A DNA stretch of 64,000 bases from Phoronis australis (Eukaryota > Phoronida > Phoronidae): the NCBI GenBank assembly GCA_002633005.1, contig NMRA01000170.1, forward strand, positions 565,007 through 629,006. Direction: 5' to 3'. The notes below the pieces were generated by a model that saw only the letters and a program-made list of their open reading frames with translations, was not told where the DNA came from and made no database searches. Made by a program: the position numbers and the translations under genes. Below, piece after piece: positions 34,175 to 45,800 of this stretch; within the stretch, counting starts at the first letter, position 1; every line of letters begins with the position of its first letter.

Positions 34175-36110
34175 TATCTTGACTTGAAGTGACGTAATGG
34201 GATGCAATAATAAAATGGAGAAAGTTGAACAAAATTACTACTGAGAATTTATCCTAGACAAAGCTTCAACAGTTGTTCAAGGCCTTTTGTTCAAGGCACT
34301 TCGATTTTTACGCGAACGCGTCTTCTTTTGCTGCAAGGCAATGACCTGATAAATAAAACTAGATGTATATAGCTAATATTGGCAATGACCCTCGACTTCA
34401 CGAGGTAATGAACGACGTGTTCTTCAGGCGCACTCTTACTTTCAAGCTCAGGTGTAATTTTCTATTTTAGTATTCTGGTAATAGTTAGCAGATATAATCA
34501 TCAGGTAATCAGGCTTCCAAACCGATTTGTCCGTTTATGAGAAAGTGAATTTTGTATAATTATGGCGACTGGTCGGGGTCAGTGCTGAAAGACTCAAAAT
34601 TAGGTTTAGGTTTATTTTAAAATCAATCAAAAAGCATGAATGTCGAGTCATTTCTCGAGGACGGGTGAGGAATGCAAACCCACCCATTGTTGTCAACTCG
34701 ATTTGTGGAAATCTTCAGCTCGTCTGGCACGGCAGTCCAGATCTATATTTCGTATTTAAATCCTTATTCCAGAGACGTTACTGCACTTATGTGCTTCGCC
34801 TATTCGTTTTTTTGTTTACATATGGTCAGGAGATGAAACTTGACATTTTCAACCCGGCTTTTATCAGCGCTACACACCATTCAAGTCGGTCATTTTGACG
34901 GCGCCCTGCGACCAACTGAAACAACAAGAATCTATCATGATCCAGCTCTTTAACCTTAATGTTACATAGGACCCGGCAGACTTGTCAGTGTATATAATCA
35001 AGTGTTTATAAAATTATAGAATTGAACTCCAGTAAAAGTATATATTTTCTGAAAGCAGAAACCCGGTAGCAGGGGTCCCATTCTCAGTTACCCCTTTTTC
35101 CCCTTTCTCCGATACCCAATGCGTTTCGAACACAGTCCCAATAAATCTGCATTCCCGAATCTGGTCAAAAAGGACCCTATCACGATCCCCGAAAAAGCCT
35201 TTCCCCATCCTGTAGGATTTGATTTTGTTCTTTACACCAATTTGCTATTAATTGGGTCACGTGACTGTGTGTTTTTAGTAAAATTTACCTCAGAAGAAGA
35301 TATACCCATAGAAAACAATAAGTAACATTAACACTGACCAATTACTGAAATCTCAAAACGCTGTTACATTTGTCTAAACTATTTTGTTTTCATTTTATGC
35401 CACTTTTGAGTCTTTTTCGTGAAAATCATAGCCCTTCATGCATAAATGGAAATTTTAAAAAAATTTCAAACACCATTCTTGCGAACAGCTCATTAATTAT
35501 GGTGTCCAAAAGATTCATATGACTGAATCCGATCAGCCATTTCTGAGGTACGAAGTTCCAAAGTTCATGAAAATCCACTAAGGGACGTAAAAAAACTAAA
35601 ATTAGGGATGAAAACATTCATTGGAGATTGGAACCGAAAAAACTCAGAAACAGAAACGAAAAGTTAATTCAGAAAACTAATAGTGGTTTCCTGATTTCAT
35701 CTTAAGTATTGATCACAAAAGAAATATGACCACGTTTGGAATATTGTTATTTTGATATGAACGTTCCTTTTTGCTATATCAACCTAAAATGGCATGGTGG
35801 ATATACTTTTATTGCAGAATTTAAAGTGCTAATAAAATTTGCCAAATGAGTTCAGTGCACATGTATTATTGGTCAACACAATCATGTCATTTTGTCTGTT
35901 ACTCCTGACAATAACTAATTACTCCAATTTATCAGACGAATCCATCAGGAACCCCATTTACCGTGGAAATTTTTATTAACAAAACGTACAGATTTTTCGC
36001 TTAAGTTATTCAGTATTTTTAATGCTACACGACGAATGTGGTTTTTAGGAAAATATGCCTTGATTAGTGTTTAAACATTTCATTGTCTCGATCGCTCTAT
36101 ACCAGAACAA
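34175..36110. other. Intergenic region without a recognised gene
   Basis: I see no coding exon. A weak interspersed motif near 35500-35570 (TCATATGA.. then GCCATTTCTGAG) resembles motifs near 53200 and, inverted, near 55200, suggesting a diverged repeat family. Confidence 0.4.
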
Positions 36111-36121
36111 CAATTTTTTTA

Positions 36122-36865
36122 TGTTCGAAGTATGTCCCGAAAATAATAGGTGCGTCGCAAGCTCCGTTTCCAGAAATAAAAAAGAAGACCGTGTATAGGC
36201 GATATAAGGTCATTTATTATGACTGATATTGTACAGAAATATGAGTGTACAGATAACATAAAGATAAAATAATAATCTCTGGAAAGATGGGCAATAAAAA
36301 GCGCCAGCACTCAGGTAAGAGAAACCACCGAAAGGAGAGGGTGATAAAGGGTGGGAAAGTTTGAAGAGAGATTAAACTCGAACCTAAGTGCTGCTAAAGC
36401 GAAGTACTGATGCAGGAAATATAACTTTACTGAGAACAAATGAGCCTTATGACACGTGACTATCATCAGCCTATGGGAGCCAGGAGCTGACCAAACTCTT
36501 GGCACATGACACAATCGAACCAATAGTCAGGCTGGAAATGGAATGTCCTAGTGCCTCGTGTGCAGAAGGACCGCATGCGAATCTACACAAAGGATTAATG
36601 GACCAGTCCGAAAGATGGGGGTATAAGTGGGACGAGTCCATATTCTCACATAAATATATTAAACGAGTGAAATATTATTTATGTTCGAAGTATGTCCCGA
36701 AAATAATAGGTGCGTCGCAAGCTCCGTTTCCAGAGATAAAAAGGAGATCGTGTATAGGCGATATAAGGTCATTTATTATGACTGATAAGGTACAGAAATA
36801 TGAGTGTACAGATAACATAAAGGTAAAATAATAATCTCTGGAAAGATGGGTAATAAAAAGCGCCA
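36122..36865. mobile_element. Small element with LTR-like direct repeats (TRIM-like)
   Basis: Two direct repeats of about 185 bp, at 36122-36306 and 36682-36865, differ at roughly ten positions. Each starts TGTTCGAAGTATGTCCC and ends AATAAAAAGCGCCA, so each has the TG..CA ends of an LTR. The 375-bp interior has no pol-like coding sequence. No clear primer-binding site, polypurine tract or target-site duplication was seen, so a plain segmental duplication is also possible. Confidence 0.6.
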
Positions 36866-36869
36866 TCAT

Positions 36870-39779
36870 TTACCGGGGACATCACGCTGGGTCGTTGTCT
36901 TCGGAATAAATATAACCTAGGCCTTTTTTATATCTCAACATAATTTGCCTCCACTCACTGTCCACAATATCAAAGAACGTCCTCCACTACTCTCTGGGCG
37001 TATGCACGTTATCAAAATACGAATACTCAGCTGTTAACGATTAGAACTAAAGGTCCTCGGACCAATCGCCCTTTGGTTGAATAATACACAATCGGAGAGA
37101 AGAAATTTGCCGGGAACAGATTTCTGTTTAGTGTCATGACAAACATGAACTTCAGAAAAACGCTTAATCAAAATTCGAACAATTCAGGCGAACAAGACGC
37201 ATTTACAGACAGTGACTTAAACTGACTTAAGTTCATTTTTGACTTAAGTCTAAAATATGTCTTAACTTACAAACTTTGAAACTTCGACATCCGGTAACAC
37301 TTTAATCAAGCTTAATATCTTTACCATGAAATGATTTTGAGACACATTAAACTTTTGTTTTAAAATTTAAGAATTGTCTTAACAAAGTCAGTTTTGGTGG
37401 AAAGAGCCCAGGATCTCCATTAAATTTCGTCAAAACGAACCCTGTCACAACTTCCAACGTTGAAATCATTCTTGTCTTATTATTTCGTCGCATCGGGTGT
37501 TTGGATCCGTTCGTGAACGAAACGGTTGTTATCCTCAATTCGTTGCCCTAGTTATCTTTCAAGTGTGAACATAACTGTCATTAGAGTTCCTAGTTTGAAC
37601 GTAGTTTGACATTGTTACGAAATGTTTGGATATCTCGGAAATGGCTCACCGTATTCACATGCACGAACTTAAGACATTCTGTTTTATGTATGAGAGGCAA
37701 TCAAAAAACAGTACTTATATGATCTTCATTAAAAAGCGAAAAGATGCATAACATGTGGGCAACTTAATAAATTAGAAAACCGTGACCATGTTTTTGAGAT
37801 TTCATCTTTAATACTTATATCAAACGAGATTTGATCATACATGTTATTGATACAGTTGCTTTGCTATCAATGAACTTTTCCTCTAAAAACGTGCTCACAT
37901 GACCCAGTTAACGCAACCAGAGTGACTTCCCCACCTAAAATTCCCTTAATTCTGTCCAAAACTTTTGGCTGGGTTCAGTTTGGTGGCCCGACTTATGAGA
38001 CTGTTTGAGGCCTGAACGAAAGTAAAAGCACAATTTTCTTTCGAGTATTGAGAGTCAGTGAGTTACTGAAACCTGAAACTTGAAGCCACACAAAAAGTCA
38101 ACTCTGAAGCTGCTGTACTTCTGCGTTTCAATTTTTATGTAGGCCATCTATACCCATTAAACTCATTGGCTGACGGAAGCAAAATTAAACAGCAACAGCG
38201 TGAGGAAATATGGAGTACACTAACTAGGAAGGGCAGCGGACGAATGGGGGGGCTCACGCCGGGGCGTGGCGTAATCGTGTCATCGTTTTTTTTTTTTTTT
38301 TTTTCTTTTAGCCCTCCGATAGATTTGGGAACACCAGGGATCACAACACTGGCCCCACAGGCAGGGTGCGTGTGTATACGATCACGCTTTGCCCAATTCT
38401 TCGAGGCAACATGTTGCCCCCAGCCCCCCTTTATGGTATCCTAGGTCCGCCACTGCCAAAACTGGTCTCGTTTTGTCCCTTACAAATATGAGAAGTTCGT
38501 TATTCCTGATGACCACCCATAAAATGACCTGGCGAGAGAAGCTAGGGGCGAGTTTTGTACAAGATCCTTGCGGGAAATCCTAGTGTGATAATATCGTGCT
38601 TCGTTTGTACTGCATGGCTCTTTCACAAACAGGCTTGGTTAATTTCTTATCCTCTCTCAACAAATTTGCTCTACGGAATCCGTTCCGTAGACGAAAAGCT
38701 GTTCTAGCCATGTACTTCACTTGTAATGCATGGGGAAATCTTGTGATTTTTTGCGCAATCTGCTGTTCTCGCAAGGGTCTTGCCTCTACAGAGCATAGCC
38801 CTGGTCACAAGCACTAAAATCAACTCAAGCTTGAGTACATAACAAGCGGAAACCAATTTCAAAACTACAGGTGGTCAAAATCAAAATGTGAGTATTTAAA
38901 TGTCTGATTAACAGTTTTAAAATTGGTTTGTGTTTTTGTGGTGGGGCCCCTTTTCAGAATTTTTTATTAGGGCAACTTTACAGAACTAATTTTACAAAAT
39001 ATATTCTGAGGCCAGTGAGTGGAGTCGATTGGCTACTTGTAGAGTTCCATTCCTCAACTCAAACTTTTATTGCAGCTTTTACAAATTAGTTACAACTACA
39101 AGCACTGTCGTTCTCCTGCAAGAGTATAGTTTTAACCAAATACAAGAACTACGCAAATCAGCCCTAAATGACAGACAAAAAGCATGGGAATATTGTACAC
39201 ACATTCCTTTATTTTCATTGATTAAGAACAAACAGTAAACTATCACCAATTTAGGACAAATGATGTTATAGTTCTTCCTGTGAAATGAAGAACAAAAAGT
39301 GAAGCCACGCTGGGGCGGCCAACCAACATAATCTGTAACCTTCATACTAAAAATCTGTATTTTGCAAGTGAAAACTACAACATTAAGCCTACATAATAAC
39401 TCAGCTCATCACATAGGACAAGTTATACTTCTTCGTGTGATATGTAGGACAAAAGTAGTACCATACCATTTTCAAGTTATGCACCTGTAGCTACCATCAG
39501 GAAATATTTTGAAAAAAATGTGCACATTCACAAATGTTGAAAGCCATTGAGACATGAAGGCAGTTAATACAGTCTCACTAAATTGAAGTTGAAATAAAAC
39601 ACATGTTGTGTTGTGAGAGTGTCTCTGCTAACTCTTAATGGCTACCAAAAAAGGAAATTTCAATTTCTGGAAATTCTAGCTATCACCATGGAAATTGTTC
39701 GCCAATTACTAGCTTTGGTCCAGATTAGAACTGAGTACGCTGCTTTGAGCATCCCCAGGATCTATAGGTGAGAACTCGG
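36870..39779. other. Region without a recognised gene, downstream of PREP
   Basis: It includes MITE family 3 copy b, a T-run at 38285-38305 within a G/C-rich repeat-like segment (about 38250-38450), and probably the PREP 3' UTR immediately left of 39780. No coding exon was recognised. Confidence 0.4.
37215..37413. mobile_element. MITE family 3, copy b (inverted)
   Basis: The reverse complement aligns with 17224-17463. It shares GTTTCAAAGTTT, TGAACTTAAGTCAGTTT, TTAAATTTTAAAA and the terminal AAAACTGACTT block. It is slightly shorter than copy a. Confidence 0.72.
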
Positions 39780-39848
39780 TCAGCTGCTACTCCACTCCAG
39801 GCCAAAACTGAGTGCTATGAAGCTGTAGATGTCTGTCAACTCTTCAAT
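39780..39848 (-). CDS. PREP: PREP exon 20 (stop codon)
   Basis: 69 bp reading [20 protein letters not shown], then SS and TGA at 39780-39782. It follows TTATAG and matches the C-terminal helix of PREP. Confidence 0.94.
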   Translation of the reverse strand: MEELTDIYSFIALSFGLEWSSS

Positions 39849-42800
39849 CTATAAAAGCAAGCACAACAATAAGTGAATGTATCACGGTGGAAGTCATTGC
39901 TGTAAAAGGCGTGACTGATTAATTAAATGCAGAAAATTTCATGAAATTCTTTCAAGGAACTATAAAGGTACAGAGGCAAAAATAAAATATAACTAGGAGG
40001 CACGGTGGCTGTAGAATCTGTCCATCTTTTGTCAAGTTAATAGGAAATACTGGCCAAAATTCAAAAAGATGTTGCAAGGAGTTTAGGAGATACAGCTGCA
40101 GATGTGAAAAAGTCATATAGGGGGCGCCACAGTAGTTGGACCATCTGAAAATCCATGTCAGTCATGCTTTTGTCACCAGGAACGCGTCTGCCAATTTTTC
40201 ATTTGCTCTGACCAGTTTGGTGGATACAGAAGCAAGCATAAAAAACAACAAAGAGTTCAAGAAATAAGGAATTTCGAGGAATGTCAAGTTTAGTCAAAAT
40301 CCGATCAAAATCTCATCGAAACTAAAGGAGTTAGAGCGGTGACAAGTTGTTAATCTGGACAGATGACAGAACTCGTACCATAACACAGTCCATCCAAGGA
40401 AGAGCGTATAAAAAGGTTCAAGTGTGATCTTGCCAGTGTTAAATGCCTAGCATAGCCTTGGATGAAGCACCACATAAAATTATCCAGCACAGCGACAAAA
40501 TCCATCTACTTGAACAAGAAATAAAACGTTTACTCACCGTTTTAGAAGTGGGTTTTCCAGCACCGTGACCTGACTTGGTGTCCACACGGATTAGCAGAGG
40601 ATTGGTCTGTCAACAAAAACAAAAAACAGGAATGTCAATAAAGTGACCACAATGTCCCATTTCTTTTTTTTTTCTTTTTTTTTTTCCAGAGATATTTATT
40701 AACTCAACCAACCAGTACATAGTTGTGTGACAATATGACATCTAGTTTAGTGTACATCAAACAAATTACGAAACATTATCGGACCCTACAAAAGCTAGTT
40801 AGGCAAAAAAAAGACCACCTTGCCTGGAATCTCTCAAGATCCAATTTATCATTGTAAATAATTTTTTCCAGGTTGTAGTAATCATATACCTCACGTAAAA
40901 ATGACTGAAAATTGGGCTTAGTCTTTTGTAATCTTTGTCTATATAAGTGGAATTTCGCTAAGCAAAGAATTAAATTTACAGCTTCTAATCTACAGGCTGG
41001 GTCTCCAAACAAGGCGGAAGACATATTTAACTGCAGAGGGAAATTGCACTGATTTATCATCCATGTTCTTAAACATCCCCAAAACTTCTGAACAAGTGAA
41101 CATTCCCAATACAAATGTAGAATTGTTTCTTCATGTTGCTCACAGAAAGAACATAAAGACGATTCACTAACACCTATTTTCTTTAAATAAGAGTTTGTAC
41201 CAATAATTCTGTGGTTGATACGGAATTGAAACCATCTGAGTCTGACATCAGAAGTACAATGATAAATTACAGAATGAATTTTTTTCCAAGATTTATTTTC
41301 ATCACATAAGTTAATTTCTCTCTCCCACTTCAATTCTGCGACAGGTTTTACATATAAATTAGAAATAAATACTTCACAGATTTTCCCAGTCCCTTTATTT
41401 TCCGAGGAGATTCGAAAAATATGTTCTGGAAAAAGTGGAGTGACTATAGTACTCTTGTCTCTTAGATGATTCCAAGAATGAAGTATTGAACTTCGAATTC
41501 CATAAAAATGAGTAATACAAGGACAAAATTGAAAACGTTTACAAAAGGTATGATAATCATAAATATATCCCTTATCAGGGTCAATTAAATCGTATACGTA
41601 CCGTATACCCTTTTGAAACCACTCGTTCCAAAAAATTGGATTACTGTCTATACAAATTTTGGGGTTATACCACAAAGGCTGGTACAAAGGATCCTCTATC
41701 TCACAAAGATTGATAAATTCGTATAAGATATAAAAAATATCCTTCCAAAAAATATTTTTAGTACGGTTAGATACTTCAAGGAAAAAACAAGAACCTAACT
41801 GAAAAGAGTCATTTTTTATATTAGGAATAATTTCACATAAAATATTTAGCCAAAGAGAAGTATTGTTATAATAATTTTTCAAGAATCTTCGAATCCAAGT
41901 CAGTTTAATGTCCCATTTCTTAGTTACCTGTAAAGAAATTACTTGAGTTTTGGGAGGTTCACAGACCTGGACATTTTAAGGAACATTGAACTACTGACTG
42001 CACAAGAGGGCAGTGGGTGACGGTTGTAGAACATTATACTGCTAATGTGAAATTTTGGCGACTTCACACGTGACTCGCCTCGATGCCAATGTTGACTTTT
42101 GGCAGCTTAGGTATCAATGTTTATTTTTAGCTGTACACATGGGGACGCTAATAGCAGTTTATGAGTTTACGACATCACTTTATGTCAGTCTCTCGTCAAA
42201 AAAAATGTATAGGAAAAGCCTTTCTCTTTTAAATTTAGAGCGATTTGTTGACACTGATTTGCCTCAACGGCTGGGATCAAAGCTATGGCTTCTACATTCT
42301 GTCGACGATTTCTATCCCAAATTGTTCATGATTTGGACTCAGAAGCGAATTTTCAACTGTCTAACGATGTACGTAAACATTCAGAACCATACCGAGTTTT
42401 AAGTTTCACATTGCAAATGACAACAATTTTCAGGTACTTTTGTGGGTGCATCCAAATTTTTCAATTTCCTTAAAGTTTAATTGGCCCAGGAAGTGCGTCT
42501 CGCTCTACAAAGTTGGCAGCGAAAGAGTTACAAGTTGAAAATTTTGAAAATATGGAGGGTAGCATTCAGGCTAACAAGGTTGTTAACCCAGACAACTACA
42601 GTGGCTCCACCTACCTGTTTTGGCACATTGCCCAATATGTGCTGGAGTTGTGCCATGTATTTCAGTGAATGGAGGGGCACCACTCTGTCATCATGGTCAC
42701 CAGTCATACAAAGGATGGGAGGGTATTGAATGCCATCACCTTCGGGGACCTTGATGTTGTGAAGTGGAGATATTCTGAAATGGTGTCAGCAATTAAACTA

Positions 42801-45800
42801 AAGAGCACAGGCGGTGTTTTATATAAATTGCGTCAGGAATGAAAAGACACAATGACGTGCCCATTACACTAAGCATGTTACTGAAACTGAAACCTTCAAT
42901 AGTAACATTTTCACCAAGAATTATTTCACCAAATTCTCTTGTATCAGACAATCCTTTATTCCTCATAACATTTAACTATAATATAAAATTTAACCCGATT
43001 GTTTGCCATTCACTTATCACAGCTGAAATATTAATAGAAACATCCTACGTCGTCTCAAACAAACGTGCAAACAAGTGATGAAAACCTGACGTAGTGTTCA
43101 AATACAATTTTGTGACCAGAGTTTTTAATCCATGAAGCAACAGTCAAAATAACCACCTGTGCCAACAGTTCAAATATCAGACACTGGATAGAGTGACATC
43201 TAGTGGCAACCACAGAAACTAACTAAGGAGTAAATACATACCGCTATAAGTTTTTGTGATTGCCACTAGATGTTGCCCTACCCTGCATCTATTTAAGCAT
43301 CAAAATTTCTAGTAGCAATTCGATCCCAGTGCAGTTTAGTTTTGTCCTTGAGAATGAACAAGCAAATGTTCGAAGATCTGGACCTAATATAATGCTGTTG
43401 AATTTATGCGTTTTACTTTTGCCTATGTCTACAATCCATCACAAGATTTCATTTCACCTTGTTGAATGCAATGATGTCAAGATCATATGCATTGCACCAC
43501 GTAAGATTTTCAACCCAGCAAAGAAAGGATTGTTATCAATACTAACACGCAAGCATGCACGCACCAAGCCTCAACTTGCTAAACAACGTCCCACTTACTT
43601 AATTAGCCACTTAAAATCCTCACATTTGTCCGAGCAGCCGTAATCGGATGTCCAAGCGTGACCAATAGTGAATTTGTGGAATCGCAACATATCCATCACC
43701 CTGGAACACACAATGGTTCTATCATACACTAGACAGAATAAATAATGCATGAATTAATGAATAAAACCAAAGAACTTATGCTGAAGAGCAAACATATACG
43801 GTGAATGACTTTCCAAGAGGAAAGATGAGTTTTGATGACTACGTTGCCTTCTACAATAACCACGAAAAAGCCAAGAAGTTCCTTACACTGACGATGTAGG
43901 ACACCACAGTATTACTCATAGGAAATACACAGACACCGAGTTGCCTCAAACGATATTATTTCTTACTTTCCAAGTTAAAGTTGATATTAAAATACCAAAA
44001 GAGCTCTTTCAAGTATCTTATGCCAAACATTAATCCGAGAGGGCAGCATCACTGTACCCGTGATCAACATTGTACCCACGATCGACAATCTCAAAATTTT
44101 CTTTGAATAAACAAGTGTTTAACGATCTTACCTGCTACAGTGACTTCTGTTCAAGTATCAGACATTAACAGCTTGCACTGAGCGTGTACCGTCTTGTTTA
44201 CTGAATCGTGCGTGCATAAACACTTGCTGTTGTGAACACCCAGTAATAACAAGTTGAAGTTGCAGAGGAAGCAGACGACTGGTAAGTTTTTATTTTTGAA
44301 AAAATGCAAATCTGAAGCTGCAATGCACATAACTGAAAAGTCCTAAATTTAATTTAATTGAAGTACTACTCATCCGGAAATCAAGAACCATACTTTCGGA
44401 AACGTTGATTTGCAAGAGGTTGATCGTGGGTACACTTTTTTGTCAGCAAAGTGAGTTGCCTTCTGTTGCGTATAAAGTTTTAATCTATTGACCAATTTCT
44501 CCTAGGTGACACCATTTGAAAGCCCAGGAAAATGTTTTTTTAAACTGAGCAAGCTCTTCCAGAAATATCACACAAAAATACATGAAAGTGCAAAATATGG
44601 TAAGAAGATGTTAAGAAATACACTGTTGCTACTATTTGTACAGGAATCAATAACACAGCAACATATCACTAGTCAACAACATAAGAGTCGCAAGAAAATC
44701 TCAAATAATCCAAGAATGATAAGCTGTAGCTTAACTCCTCCTGTTGGTGCAGATGAGAACTACAGACACAATAGTTAAGACAGCATACCCCACTTGTGAA
44801 ATAACACAGCCAAATAGATCAGGTCTTTGATTGGCACAAGCCCCCATCAGCAAGCCACCGTTTGAGCCACCCTGTATGGCGATCCTAAAAGTAAACAAAA
44901 AAGAATCCAAATAATGTTCAGGGACTCATGTTAAGAATAACAACATCTAACAGGGCTCAACATTAAAGTGAGTTAACGCTCAAAAATACGAGGGGAAAGA
45001 GAAAAATATGAGTAGAAAAGTGACCTCACTCGTAAAGTTGCTGAGCAGAAATTCGGCTATTTTGATTGGCCCTTTTTAGGAGCCTAAATGCAGAAATACG
45101 AGTGACAAATACGCGATCACTCGTATTTTTCTGTGTCCTGTGTCGAGCACTGTCAAATTATGAAAATCTTTTCCATTTAGAACAGTTTACATCTTTGGCT
45201 TAAATATGAAACATCTCATTATAGTTCAACCTGATTACACAAGGGCAACGTGAAGCGCTGAAATGTGTCCACGGTTGCACCGCAAATGGTAGGCTTATAA
45301 AAATATTCATTAGTACCACAAAAATTGCCACTTGATTGTACAGAATCCACCAAACCTGTTAGAAAATTATTGCCAAAGTAGTTAAACCCATTAAAAAATC
45401 AATGACTGCCGTGCTCTTGCCAGTAGCAACAACTGAATCAAATTCTCAAAATGATCTCTTCAGCAGTTTGGCGAACAGAAGGGCAGAAGGCAAAAACGGA
45501 CTCGAAAACAATAAAACTGGACACCAGGTGGCGCAGAATACAGTAAATCAGTCCAAAAATGGAAAGACATTGTCATCTGCATAACATAAACCAATTTGCC
45601 AAATTTCAAAATACCTCGAATCTGTCCGAAAACAGGAGGATAACGTCATCTTACTAAAAGATGCCTATAATACGCTAAATTACTGGTATATGAAAATCCA
45701 TCAAGGACCTTCTCAGATACAGAGATAAACATAAAAAACTAAAATTGCCACTAGGGGGCACAGTGGTAGTCGGATCCGTCCAAAAGTTGGCTCATGCCGT

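Noticed and set aside
36499-36831. 110-codon plus-strand ORF
   Set aside because: It overlaps the right copy of the LTR-like direct repeat and has no recognisable domain.
38135-38444. ORFs on both strands around a T-run
   Set aside because: Homopolymer-encoded Phe/Lys runs in a repeat-like, G/C-rich segment; no family similarity.
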